DNA of 64,000 nucleotides. It comes from Pachypanchax playfairii (lineage: Eukaryota > Chordata > Actinopteri > Cyprinodontiformes > Aplocheilidae). The stretch spans positions 2,151,102 through 2,215,101 of the forward strand of contig SSNP01000024.1 of the NCBI GenBank assembly GCA_006937955.1. The letters are read 5' to 3'. Shown here piece by piece: positions 48,894-61,929 of the stretch (position 1 is the first letter of the stretch; each line of letters opens with the position of its first letter). Position numbers and translations under genes: made by a program. Below the pieces are notes generated by a model. The model had not been told where the DNA came from. It made no database searches and saw nothing but the letters and a program-made list of their open reading frames with translations.

Positions 48894-51800
48894 ATGGATT
48901 TTATGAAACTATTTGGCACCGTCATCGCTGTTTTGTTCCATCCTGGATCCGCTTCCAAAATAAATGGTAAGATTTCACTTCGGAGGAGGGGAAAAAGTAG
49001 AAAACTTCATTTTGCACTCGTCGAAATATAAAAAAACATTGCAATAATTTAAGAGATGCGGGACTTGTTTGGTTTTACCGAAGCAACTTTGAGGACAAAT
49101 GACATCAAAGTGTCATTAAACGCGATTCTTGGTTTTTATTTCACTGCTTTAACGAGGCTGATGAAGTCTAAAGAGAACAGCTGTCTGTGTGTCCTTAATG
49201 ATCACATGCACGCAACATTTAGACTCCCTGATACACGTAAACAACTCTTCGCTACTCGAGTCTGAAATCAGAAAGTCGTATAATTTAACGGGATTGTGGG
49301 AATAACACGCTATAAACCAGTAAGTGTAGATCTCTACTACCTCCAATCATAACAATAGTCTTATATAACTTCTGCTGCATCATCATTTTGCACATTTTCT
49401 ACACATCAGTGTGACTTTTTGCTCTCTGTTGTAAGAGGAAATTATACAAGGACAGCACTGTCATATTTTTTTTTTTACTTCATGCATAAAGATCTGGAAT
49501 GAGTCTGCTTTTTTCCTTCACGATTAGTCACATGTCTTCCATTTTTAAGTAACAAAATGACTGTCTTATCGATAAATAAACAATTAATGTGCAGTAAATT
49601 CTCTCCAGAGCAAACTGATGTAGAAAAGTCTATTTCTAAAAGTTGTTAGACACTTTTATGTTTTTTTTTTCTCTGCTGTTTTCTCATTTTCTTGGCATAT
49701 CAATACCATAGGAAAACCTTTTGAAAAGCAAAAATTTGGCATCTCCTTGATGCTCATTTTGGTCTCCAGGGGAGAGAATCTGTCGACGTGGAACAGAGCG
49801 CCCGTGCTACAAAGCCTTTTACATCAATGACAGCAGGCGGAGGCTGACGTTTGAGGATGCCAGACAGACCTGCAGGTCCGATGGAGGGGAGCTGCTCAGC
49901 ATCGAGACGGAGTTCGAGCAGCGGCTCATGGAGAGGTTCATACAGGAGCTGAAGGTTGGAGATGGAGATTTCTGGATTGGGCTCCGCCGCAGCCCGCAGC
50001 GTCACAGGACAGGGAACGCCAGTCCAGGCTGCCCCTCCCAGTACTACTGGCTGGATGGAAGCAAGGCCAAATACAGGTTCTGTGAAATGCAACAATGATG
50101 GTCAATTCATTTCAATCCTGCAGTTCAATCTAACTCTCTTTTCTGTAGGAACTGGCACTGGGATGAGCCGTCGTGTGGTACTGAAATGTGTGTGGTTTTG
50201 TACCACCATCCCTCTGCACCTCGTGATGAAGACGGACATTTACTGTTCCAGTGGAATGATGACGACTGCAGCTCCAAAAACAACTTTGTCTGCAAATACC
50301 GGGAAGGTAAGCGGATGCTGCTGTAGCCGCCTGACCTGAGAATTACAGACACACACTTAAAGTCTCTTTTAGTCATTTAGACAGTTTCTATGTTATACAT
50401 GAGATTTATTATTACTAAAATTAAAGAGAAAACAGCACATTATGTATATGTTTTAATCAGAATGATTTTTTTTTATGTTTTACAGAGAATTTGCCCATAT
50501 TTACAGGTGACAGGAGAACAGCACAACCAGGTATAACACACTTTGCATGGAGAATGCTGTTCTCTGGGTTTTATAGACCAAAATCACTGTAAATTGTTTA
50601 AAGTATACAGCAAATAATGTGCGTTTATAACAAATAGTTGGAATTTGTGAGGTCATTTCTTAAATTTTAACCTTCCTCTTGTTTAACTGAGGAGTTAGTG
50701 CTCTAAGAGTTTATTTATGTTTAATTTCAGTCATCTACATGTTGAATATGTGATACTGTTCTGTAAAAAAGTACTTGTGTTAAACGAGCGGTTGCATATG
50801 AATCAATTATAAGTCAACCAATTTAAATAAGTAAAACGAATCTTTAGATTAAAAGGTTTGAGTGCAGGGTTACGCCTCTAATCATCTGACAAGATGTATC
50901 CTCTCAGTACAGTTTGTCTCATGCGCTTGACACCCACCCTCCCTTCCCATAATCCTTCACTCTTTTTTATCCATCTTTTCTTCTTCATTCCTTTTCATAA
51001 GTTTAAATCAATCCAACTTTTTTCAAGCTGACTGCACGCTGCCAGAGGTCTTTACATAGCGGGTCCAGTCCTCATCCAGTTCCAGTACTTTATACCCTCT
51101 TATCTCATTCAATTATTAAACGTTAAACTGACTTTGTTGTGTCGCGCTTCCTGTTACTGACAACACAGTTTTTTAAATGTTTAAACTCGACATTGTCCAG
51201 TTTAACTGATTATTTGTGTTTTTTATTTCCCCTCTTTTAGTTCCGTCTCTGAGACCAGATATTTTGTCAACCACAGCGGGTGATAATAAAATAGAAATAG
51301 GACTACCTGAGTCATCAGGTAAAAAGAAATGTCTCATTTGCGTCATGTGCTTGGGAAAATCCTGTGCTCTTAAAATTAATAGAGCTAAATAATCAAATAA
51401 TCTGCTTTCTTCCAGTATCTTTTTCAGAAAATACCCTTTATATTTCATACATCCTCTACGCCCTTATTCCTGTTCTACTGCTGCTGGTATTTGCAGCTGC
51501 TGGCTTCTTCTGCTACAAACAACATGCAAAAAGGTAAAAAAAAAAAAAGATGGCAGATGTCCTTTTTCATGATGTCTAACGTAATCTAAAACTCCAGAGC
51601 ATCTCTTTCTGTGTATAATTCAAGTTACGTGAACGACTTGTGCATACATGTCCTTAAAACGTTGGAGCAGTTCTTACATTTTTAGATTTTGTGGCTGGAA
51701 CAATGAACAGGAAATATGTTTTAACAGTTCATGTGACAATATGAGAATTGTATCTCTTTCATATCCAGGAAGAAGACAGAAAAAGAAAACTACCCCAGCA

Positions 51801-52096
51801 GATCAAAGCAGTGTCTGTCAACGACGGCATTGCCTTGTCCGATTCAAGGACCTTACGCCTTTAGTGACGTAACCAAACTGTCTCACACCGCTCTGGACTA
51901 CAGAACGCCTTCGGGGATCCTGACAAAATACTCTTTCCCTCCTTCACACGACTCCTCCTGCAATGACTATGAGAATGTAACGTGTTCTGACAAGGAGAGC
52001 GGTTTCGTGACCAATGACATCTACGAGGCTAGTCGAGGTCAAAGTCAGCGCTGCCACAGTCAGACTGGATGGGTGGAAAACGAGATCTATGGATAA
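48894..52096 (+). CDS. layn: Layilin, C-type lectin-domain membrane receptor
   Basis: Seven exons: 48894-48966, 49770-50076, 50149-50306, 50486-50530, 51241-51318, 51416-51533, 51769-52096; total 1107 nt, 368 aa, phases consistent. Signal peptide residues 1-20. The C-type lectin domain covers about 25-179, with DFWIGLRR, YYWLDGSKAKYRNW, DEPSCGTEMC and FQWNDDDC. A short stalk follows, then a membrane span at about 229-254. The cytoplasmic tail carries ESGFVTNDIYE and ends GWVENEIYG, the repeated tail motif known in mammalian layilin for binding talin and related FERM proteins. Layilin binds hyaluronan and links it to the cytoskeleton. The gene is followed in the same orientation by sik2, as expected from the human 11q23 neighbourhood. 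Confidence 0.93.
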
Positions 52097-54470
52097 TTCT
52101 ACATCTGATACAATTGTGAAAGAATATGACTCAACTAGAAAGAGGAGTACATGTCTATATCCCTTGCTTACGGCATATTCTATCATCTTTGTGGTACGGG
52201 ATCATGAAACACAGCAGTGTTGTTGTGGTCTTATGTGGACTAGTTTTCTATACCTATCAGCTATAACCCAAATGTTGGCGCTTAGAAATAATCATACATG
52301 TCTAATATTTCAAAGAAATTATTATATTAATCAAAGCAAATACCTACAGCCGTGCTAAGGTTATTCAGCATTTTAGGGGTTAGCATGCAACTATGATCAA
52401 CTGATAACTAATTAAAAATGAACTGGAACATGTAACATAGAGCAATAAGTATGTGAATCAACAGATGTGAAGATCAGGAAAAAGTTAGCTGAGATAATTT
52501 TATTTTTCAATTAAAAAATGGCCGATATGTTAACATGCACTGTAACCAGCCACTAGGGGGCGTTTGCTTTGATTCAGCTGCAATTACCATGTCCTGTTCC
52601 TGTGTCCACTTGTATACAATCTGTGGTTCAAGATTAAATAAGAACAAAGTGATGAGATTTCTCTCTGTATATAAAAAAAGGTTTTTTTATGGAAATCTAT
52701 TTGATAACTGCTGAAATATTTTACTCAGACATGCACAGATGCTAGTCTTTATATGCTGCAGCCATCTGGAAGTTGTTGGGTTATTTCTGTGTAATTGGCC
52801 AAAAAAAAAAGTTGCAAGTTGATGACATGTAAACAAACAGTCAAATTTGAGGAGATTAGATTATAATTTGTGGCCCATGCTGCTCAGTGAACTTAAACAA
52901 GTTCTCAAATCTAAAATTAGCAGCTTGTTATATATACATCTGATTTGTTTCAACCTTTTGCTATATTAATTTCTGGTTTTGTTAAGTTTGAACTCTTGCC
53001 TCTGGCATTTTTGAAATATAGATTGCTGTTTTTAGAGTCATGCAAGTCATCTGATGAAATGAATTAGGTCTTACATAAGGACACAGCAGGGCTGGGGAGT
53101 TTGTGGAACATACACTTAACCCTGTTACTAAAAGTGCAAACTTTAGGACTCACAAAAGGTTACTCATATGCAAACAACAGAAAGTTAGACATTTCCAGAT
53201 GATGTCACCAGATTTACTGTGACTCATGGACAAAATGTTACAGGGTGAGGATCCTATAAGATGCATTTGGCTCTTTGATGTGATGAAGTTTCCCGTTTTG
53301 GGAGTATTTTGACCTTCTGTTTAGACCTTCCTGTTTGGACCCTGGTGTTAGAGAACCGGACAGTTAATTCTGAAGTGTTGACAGAACAAAGTAAATCTCA
53401 AAGCTGTGAGTTTTTCCCAACTTTATCTGATTGTGGGAGAAACTAAGTACCATGATCAAAAGATGAAGATAACTTTTAGAACATGTGACTGAATTATCCA
53501 AATTTAGATTCTGCAAATATGCACCTCTGTTTCAAAATCATACATATTACAAATGCTTGTGTTATTTCCGAGTATGCACTGAGTGGGCTGTTCAGGCGAG
53601 TTGGAAAGATGTAGCAAGACAAGTAAGGAGAGGCTGAATGCGTTGGAGTGGAGAAAAAGTTAGACAGGAAATGCCAAAAGCACATCTGGAACTCTTACAT
53701 TCAGGAAGTCAGTGCGTGACAGCAGAGGCCTTTGGAGCACTGCTCTGCTCTGCCTGCTTAGCAAGTCCACTGTTCTCTGTTAAAAACTGTCCCTGCACAA
53801 CATGAATACAACCATCACTGGGGTGCGAATGTGGGCTGTGATTCAAGCATGACAGGAAATTTCAAGGGTTTGGCTACATGATATTGCGGTCACATTCCTT
53901 ATTTGATAATAACATGGGGGTTTAAATGGATTTGTACTTGTATAACTATAATTGAGGATGTCTGTGAGACTTTAGATGTGTGTGAGTGTAATTACTAAAA
54001 TTGTCAGCGCTTAAGTACAAAGAAGGGGAAATGTGTGCCCTGTGTGTCAGTTTTCATCTTTTACCAAAAGATGGCGCTGTGATATCGTAGATCAAAGTAT
54101 CTGTCTGTTAAAATGTCAACTTTAACAAAAAATATTGGTAATAAATTTGTAATGACCTTTGCATTCTGTTTTACATTTTTGTAAATTATGTGATGCATTG
54201 ACGTAACACACTGTAAAATGAAAGCATGAAAATAAAATACGATGTTTTGCATAATCAAAAAAAGTATTTCTTGTGCTTTTTCCGTGCAAATACAAGTGAC
54301 CGTTTCTGGAGCACGATCGATGCCTTCTTTCTTTTTTTCTTTCTCTCCTGCATTTTTAAGCCACAACCGACAAATACTTGTTAAACACCTGCAGGGCAAA
54401 ACTTCAAAGTTACCTATGCGTGCAATCAAAGAGGGCAGGCGAGCAAACAGATTTCAGAATAGCAATTTTA
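52097..54470. other. layn 3' untranslated region and spacer before sik2
   Basis: An ATTAAA signal near 52634 could end the layn transcript. The remainder is A/T-rich with no supported exon. Confidence 0.35.
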
Positions 54471-54475
54471 CCGGT

Positions 54476-54592
54476 TGACGTAAGAGGTGGGTCTGGTTGT
54501 CTTGGCAACCAATTGGCACTGAAGTGTGGAGCGGCTCCGTGGCCCCGCCTTCTGTACAAATACCCCTATGGCTTTGACGTCAATACACGTCA
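54476..54592 (+). promoter_or_regulatory. Three CRE-type sites upstream of sik2
   Basis: TGACGTAA at 54476-54483, the full palindromic CRE TGACGTCA at 54575-54582, and ACACGTCA (reverse TGACGTGT) at 54585-54592. They lie 350-470 bp before the start codon, near a GC-box-like GGCCCCGCC at 54541. The surrounding 300 bp is CpG-rich compared with the rest of the window, as in a CpG-type promoter. Confidence 0.55.
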
Positions 54593-54945
54593 ACCAGAGA
54601 ACATGATGCCTCTTTGCAAGTCAACTCGTGTGCTCTGTAGCTGATAGAGGCACCTCAAGCTGAAATATTATCTCTATTGTGCCGGAGAACGTGGTGTGAC
54701 AGTCCCGGGGCTTACTAAATGGCCTGCCGCACCGGAGGACAGAGCCGCCACATTGGCGTTTAAGCTCGCGAGGACACACAGAAATCAACTTTGTCTATTT
54801 TTAATTATGGACGCGCTTCGAGCGGCGGCGGCGGCCGGTTTGTTTTCCTTTCGTCTTTATCTCTAGCTGCCAGTGTGAGTCTCCCTCCACTCCGTGTGTC
54901 TCTACCTCTTCAAACTCTTTCAGAAACAGTCCCATTTAGAACAGC

Positions 54946-57751
54946 ATGGTCATGGCTGACAGTGTCCAGAAACCACTGATTCGGGGTCCGGTCCGAGTGG
55001 GCTTCTACGACATCGAACGCACTTTAGGAAAGGGCAATTTCGCTGTCGTGAAGCTGGCCAGACACCGAATAACCAAGACCGAGGTGAGTGTGTGAACTTG
55101 TTAGCTCCAAAAGCTAACTTAGGCTGCTGTTGACTTATATAACTTTTGTGCAATAGTTGACACCCCAGGCATTCGCAACAGATATCTCCGTCCACATCCG
55201 AACAGAACAGAAACTTTGTTAAAGTAATTACCGGCGTCCACATGGTCGTGTGTGCTCCAGCTGGGGCCGGTGTGTTCTGACCCAGCTGCAGGTACAGGAG
55301 CAGTGACTGTCTGCACGTCCATCTCCCTCAGGAATATCACTGCCAGGAAGAGGTCTGACCACCAGCGCTGCTGGGAAACAAACTGTAAACACGCTACTCT
55401 CACTTTTGCACCGCACTGACATCATACACCTGCTCTCACTTTGGTAATAACCAGCACAGCGTCACAATGGACCGGTGTAAACATCCAAATTACTCTGGAT
55501 CCGAGAGATGCAGCACAGATTGGCGGTCCCATTATGTAACCCTGCTAATGATGAGATTTGGACTCTTTTTTTGTATCAGCAGGGCAAAGAACGTTCTTAA
55601 AATTCACCGGATGCAGCTTTGTAACTATTCTGCAGACGTGCATGCGGACAGCAATCCACTGTCCCTCGCTTTTTTCTTGGGGGGGGGGGGGGGGGGATCC
55701 TCACATAGTTTGGAAAGGGTTTGATATTACAAACACTCCACACACTCAGGAGATGCAGCATGAGCACACAGGAGACAGAGCTTGGGTTTGTTTGGGTTTA
55801 ATTCTGTCAGCTCTCTCTGGTAAACCCTTTCCCTGGCAGTGCCATGGAGTACCACCACTTTCTGTTGTAATGACAGAGACACAAACAGTGTTCAGAGTAA
55901 AATACATGTAATGTAAGGGAGTCATCAGAATACTGGATTGAAAAAAAAGAAAAAAGTTACACACTTTAATCTTTGATCCTTGCAGTTTGTTTGTTATTGA
56001 TTATATCGTAGAGAAAAACAAAGATTGACGTCACCAAGACGAGAATCAGAGCAAGAGAACACCTCCCAGGACTCTTATTTTGTTAATCTGTTTATTAAAG
56101 CTTGTGAAGTGGCACAGCATTTAGTCCAGCTTGGTCACGTGCATCCAGGTAAAACCATTAATTCTGCAGGTTTTACATTCAAAACACATGTTTATCGGTT
56201 GTTTTCAAGCTGTATGTTTTGGTGGAGGAGGTCACAGTGTCCAAGTTCTGAACATTCATTTGGATCCACTTCAAGATTAGATTGGCCTGTTACGTACGTG
56301 TACTGTAAACTCATGTTGAATAACACACGAAACCTCAGGTTTGGCTTGTGCATATGTGCGCACATCCTTACGCGTGTGTGTAACCTACTATTTCTACTGA
56401 CCTATTTCTCTTATTATGTACATATTGCAGCTTTTAGTTCACTCCCGTTTGGTCCTGTCACCTCCGAAGGTCTTATATTTATCCATTTCTGTTCTTAGTT
56501 TGGATCGTTTTTCTGTTCTTGTTACTTTATTAAAGAGCCAAGTTCCTTTTTCCTTAAAATGGCCTTGTGTTAGGAGAGTTAAGGAGATGCCTGATGCAGT
56601 CTTTCTGTCTTTGTTTAGTATTGTTTTTATTGCAATCAGTTTGAATGTCAAGCATCCTGTAATCCTTCTGTAATCTTACATTTTACATCTTATTTGTAGT
56701 TGTTCTGTTATAAGATTTTAATGCCAGAAATCATGCACATCTGCACTGTGGCAGGGGAGACAATAACGATGAGTTAAACTAATAAAACTCAGCTTCAAAT
56801 ACTGTCCCATAGCTGGTTGTGATAGTCCCTCAGTTTAACAGAACAAATGCAGGAGTTACTGTGTGTTGCTGCAACATGCTATTTGCATCAGGTGGCAATG
56901 CACTGCCAACCAGCGCAGCTGCACATGAACAGTCAATCTGTTTATCTCAGCACAAAGATGGAGGATTAAACGAGTGCCGCGATGAGATCAAACTTTGGAC
57001 AGTTTCTACGAATTGATCTTCACTCTTTTGTCATCTGATTAAACTGCAAAAATATGGATCTGCGACTTGTAATCTCCCGCAAGGTCAACTGAGGAAACGA
57101 ATAAACACTAGGTCTTTTTAGAGTGGGTCAAATTCTGCACCCAAATTAAATTGGTGACGTTTTGTTTCAGCTTAAACTCACCTGCAGACTTCCATCTGAG
57201 CTGCTTAGCAGTGGTGAATGACAGCTGAGATCTGGGGTTTCCTGTTGTTTACGTCTCCTTTTGGCTTACAGATGCTTAGAGCACTTCAGATCACGGGGAT
57301 GTTTTTTTTTCTTGTTGTTTTGTTTACGGGAAAGCCTGAAGAAGAGGTGTTGTTATTACCTCGTTATCTACCAGACTTTAGTAAGAAAAGCCTGTATTAT
57401 TTGTGAGGGGAAACTGAAAACTGTTTCTGATCGTTATTACCTTAAACGTTTCTCTCGATTCTGACAAAAGGATGAAACACGCTTGTCGAGTGTTAAATTA
57501 CACGTCTGCGCTACGGCTTGCATGAGTCTTGTTTGATTGTTGCTTCCATGAAATTGGATGAGACCTAACAATCTCCTCTGTTACAAGAAACTAGCTATTT
57601 ACAGTCACAATGCTGATGTTTGATCGTTCTGCAGGTGGCCATTAAGATTATCGACAAGACCCAGCTGGATGCTGTCAACCTGGAGAAAATCTACAGGGAG
57701 GTTCAGATCATGAAGATGCTGGACCATCCCCACATAATCAAGCTGTACCAG
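54946..57751 (+). CDS. sik2: Salt-inducible kinase 2, first two coding exons (partial, continues beyond window)
   Basis: Exons 54946-55083 (46 codons) and 57635-57751 (39 codons), both phase 0. The first exon starts MVMADS and contains RGPVRVGFYDIERTLGKGNF with the glycine-rich ATP loop GKGNFAVV. The second has the catalytic lysine in VAIKIIDK, then LDAVNLEKIYREVQIMKMLD and HPHIIKLYQ. The MVMAD start and kinase N-lobe are typical of vertebrate SIK2. SIK2 is an AMPK-related Ser/Thr kinase that phosphorylates CRTC co-activators and class IIa HDACs, restraining CREB/MEF2 transcription. The next coding exon is not found before position 64000, so that intron exceeds 6 kb. Confidence 0.95.
55084..57634 (+). 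other. sik2 intron between coding exons 1 and 2
   Basis: It begins GTGAGTG and ends TTCTGCAG. Besides a poly-G run at 55680-55696 I see no mobile element with clear ends and no extra exon. Confidence 0.5.
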
Positions 57752-58593
57752 GTGAGAGTTTTATCCACATGGGTTCAACATCTTTTGTCCTTTATTTTGA
57801 AAGTTTTTGTACTTTGTGGATTCTACTCTATTTCATTACAAAAGTACTTCTTAAAAATAAAAATGACGTGCATTGAAAAGGGTGAAATTTTATAAAATTG
57901 ACAATTTCCTAAGCTCCAAATCCCACACATTGCTAGCAGTGTTGTGCACTCTGCGGTCTGAACAGAACATGAGGCATGTCTAAACTGTCCCATGTGATTG
58001 GGCTGATGCTGGTCACACACCACCCTACAGATGGTGTTGAACAGTTGGGGTTTATTACTGTAACGTGTCTGAAAAGTTCTTTATGTTTTGCTATTAAATT
58101 GAACTGAAATGTAAACTTATTTTAGGCCTTTAAAGGCTAAAGACTGTTTGATATTTTATTTGCCCTCGTTTTGTCTTGGGTTGGGGTTTGGCATGTTTGA
58201 TAGAAATCCAGACTTTGATCCACTTTGATTTTGTTTCATCTAGAACAGCAACATGTTGAACAGGTAGTTCAGTTGTTGAATCAGGTGTGTTGGAGCAAGG
58301 AAACAACTAAAATGTGAAATAATGTCCCTCAAAAACTGAAGGTGGACACCACAGATCTAAATAAAGTAACACGATGTAGATTATTAGCAGATGCCAAGCT
58401 GATGAAGAAGCACCTGCTCGTTCATCTCTGAGTGCAAACATTGAAAATAAAGGTTGTTCCTCCTTTTTATTGTTTGGTTTAAAAATACTAGAAATTTAAG
58501 AGTCGACAACTTTGTGAAAATATGTAAAAAAAATACTGAACATCATTGATGTCATAATGAATCAGCCCTTCACAGTTACAAGGAGGATTTTTT

Positions 58594-59173
58594 TTAAGAG
58601 GCCATTTCACACACATTTCAGGACTTTGTGGTTATTTCTTAAGTATTAACCAGTAATATGAAACATTTTATATCTAAAAAACGTCAGGAAACACTGATTA
58701 ACAGACCTTTCAATCTGTCTGCATTAAAATTCGGGTGGTTCCGGCTCCTTCCGTCAGGCTGCTTCGGCTGCTTCGTCAGCAGCTTGTTCATATTCATTGT
58801 TCAAATTTGCTGGACTCTGATTGGCTAACAAACTAGCCTATGAGAGCAAAGAATACTCCCCACTGTGCATGGCAATGTCAGACGTTGTGTCTTCCTGTTT
58901 GCTACCTTATGCTAACAGCTTTTAGCCAGCAGCATGCTAGGCGTGGTTTCAACTGCGGGAGTTGCCGAATACTAACGAACAAAGGAGTTGTAACGAAACA
59001 GATACAGGCCGTTCGGACTCGGGAGGACTCGAGTTTTATCGTCACCTGCGTAGTTTGAAAGAGAAGTTGTTGACCTGTTTTCACACCCACTGTGAAGGTA
59101 AGAACACCTGTGGAGCTAAAATATTCAACAGAAACCTCAGAAAAAAACATTTTTAATGGAAGGGCCTCTTTAA
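58594..59173. mobile_element. AGAGGCC-family TTAA MITE, full-length copy in sik2 intron
   Basis: Left border TTAAGAGGCCATTTCACACA, right border AATGGAAGGGCCTCTTTAA. It is one of the most complete copies in the window (about 580 bp) and has no transposase. The ends are inverted repeats of only 7-9 bp. Confidence 0.8.
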
Positions 59174-61745
59174 GGAAATGGAATGAGATATTATACAAAG
59201 ATCACATGTTTAAAATACTCCAGACTTACAAAGTCTTTCTCTCTCACACCAATTCGTGTTGCATCCATTCACTAATCATGTTGTAGAACATGTGATTAAT
59301 GTTCTTGGAACTATGTTTGAACTGATATTTTGGGGGATTTTATAAACGGTGAATCTAACAGCTCCGTAGAAAATAATGACACTTAGACTAACAGTGTTAA
59401 AAAATACAGTAATGCAACATAATCACTGATTTTTCAACATGCATTTCTGTTTTTTTTGTTTTTGTTAGCGTCTTTGCCCAAAAAAGGACACAAAATTTGA
59501 AAGAAGATGTTTTGAAACAATCTTAGAAAATTATGAGGAGCTTGAGGTTATTCGTGAACATGCCACAATTAGCAGCAGTGAATTGTTCTTTAAAAGGACA
59601 TAAAAGAAGAAAAAGTTTACCTCAAGTTGTGGAAACACGAGCTTTATCTAATAAATTTAAAGAAGGGCTGTACATTTGATTGCCCCCTTGAAGATTAAGT
59701 GTTATTCTCACTTATTAAAATCACTTGAATAAAAACATGTTTTGATGCAATAAACTACTATTTGGATAATTTTGGTCTTTGCCAGGAATTACGTACTATA
59801 TTCTTTTATTACAGACTGTAGTTCCTTTGAGTGTCGACATCTTTCTCCAGGCTGATGGTTAGTTTGATCTGTCAAAGTCAAAGTCTAGCTCAGTCAAGCC
59901 TGTTCGTGGATTGTCGTCAGAGATCAGGGGTCAGAACGTAATATGTAACACGTGTTGGAGTGAATGTAACATCTGTTAAAGGAATACGTGTTACAGTGGG
60001 CTGCACAGATCAGAATTCCCCTCTGCTTTTTGCTGATCTTCCTTCTGGGTAATTTAGCAGACGGGGTGTTGAAGTGCAGAACCGATCCAGGTCATTTTCT
60101 AATGCATTGACAAACAGATGTGGCCCTACCGAACCTGCTACCAGATAGGTTGAGGAAAAAAAAGGAGAGAACATAGTTAATGACTGACTGACTCTTGGCC
60201 TGGTTTGTGTGTCTGCATGTGTCTGGTTCAGTGTGAATTAGTGGGTAGCGGTGATATAAGATAGAGCTGACGTGTTTTTAGATATTAAATATTCATCTAT
60301 TTCTCACTGAGATATCACATAAATCACCTAAAGAAGTCCATTCCTTCTGAAACAACGGTTATTAATTCATGTCTCAGTTACCGGGGTTGACCTTGGATTT
60401 AGGTGAAAAGGGGAGCAACATCAGTATTTATTTGCACAATGATTAAGCTGAAAATAAAGTCCATAAGGACTTTCTGGAAGATATTTTCTTAGGGCTTTTA
60501 AACATATTTTGCGTTATACCAGCTTGTGAAGCCTCTCAAATTATATATTTTAAAGGGTTTTTTCTAAATCATAGAGGCTTGAGAAACAAAACAATGTGAG
60601 AACGATCTTATGATTGGACAAAAAACAAACCAATAGAAAATCTGCTTTACATAATTGATTCTCATGCTATTTGCAAAGATCAGTGTTGGCACTGGCCTTG
60701 AAAAAAACCCATTACCGGTTGACGTGCATTGTAAATGTTGATTGACCATCAGTGACTTGTTGGGAATGAATTCATATATTTAGAATAATGTTCATATTGT
60801 GTTTATGGAGTCTAACATCAGTTGTCCATGTCTCTTTATTCTATCTAAAATGCATTTAACATAGTGGCTTTTTTGCCCCTGAACTAATTTTTTAATATAT
60901 CCATAAAAATTAGTTATTTTGGGATAATTTAATTAAGATGTAAATCAGTGAATGGATTTTCTTTGCTGTAAGGAATCCTGGTCATTGATAATTTCATGGA
61001 ATGTAGATCATTTCCATCTATCATATGCATTAACAAAGTCCACGTGAATTTGAACACTGGTTTATAAAAGGTTCAACCTTTTTGCTGCTGGGGTTGATGC
61101 ATAAAGTAAAACTTGTTTCATCTACTAGTTACTGTAATGGCTGCTGTTTGTCACAAAACAGCCTCACTGCCAAAAAAACGTATTATATAAACCTCTGTGT
61201 CCGGTTTCTTTGTTTAAAGAGTGTAAATAAATGTTAATTATCTTTGCACAACCATGTAGCAATGTTCCAGCTTTGTCATGCAAGAGTTATTTTGGAGTAT
61301 ATCATTATTTCTAACAGGCCTATCTTTCCAATCAGCTTTGTTCAGTTAGTTAGTCCCTTTCTCGTCTCATAAACTGGGCTTGACCCCATGGCCCCGAGGA
61401 AAGCCCTAGCTAATGAAGACACACAAAGAGACAAATTAACTGTGGACCCCTCTCTTGTTTTTCATGTGTTGTGTGGCCTCTTTTCTGACCCTGCACTCTC
61501 AGAAATAGAGGTACGAGACAAGTACATTTTTGTACCTATAGGTAAATTGTTCCCGCAAAAGTACAATATTGGTCTTTTAAAGGTCAAAAATGTTCCTCTG
61601 AGGGTTAAAATTGATATAAAGTACAAATTTGTACCATTTCAACTGCACCTGCAACCCTGGTCAAGGCTGGTTAATCTCCATTTTATTAAGTTTCATCCAT
61701 CATTTTCAATATTATGTTTCAGAATGTTGGTTTAAAACTTGAAAA

Positions 61746-61929
61746 TGTGTCATAATTTTACAGTTTTAGTGGAAAAACTTTATAAGGTACAAAAATGGAC
61801 CTGGACTACAGGGTACACCCCCAGCGACAAGAAGGGTACAAATTCTTGTCGCTGGGGGTGTACCCTGTAGTCCAGGTCCATTTTTGTACCTTATGGAGTT
61901 TTTCCACTAAAACAGTAAAATTATGTCAC
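61746..61929. repeat. Near-perfect long palindrome
   Basis: Arms of about 85 bp (61747-61831 and 61845-61928) are inverted copies with only about three mismatches by eye, around a 13-bp loop (61832-61844). The innermost 55 or so bases, from GGTACAAAAATGGACCTGGA to the CCCCAGCGACAAG next to the loop, match perfectly. Short GTACAAATTTGTACC-type phrases lie to the left at 61520-61640, so the palindrome may be the end of a larger repeat. Confidence 0.85.
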
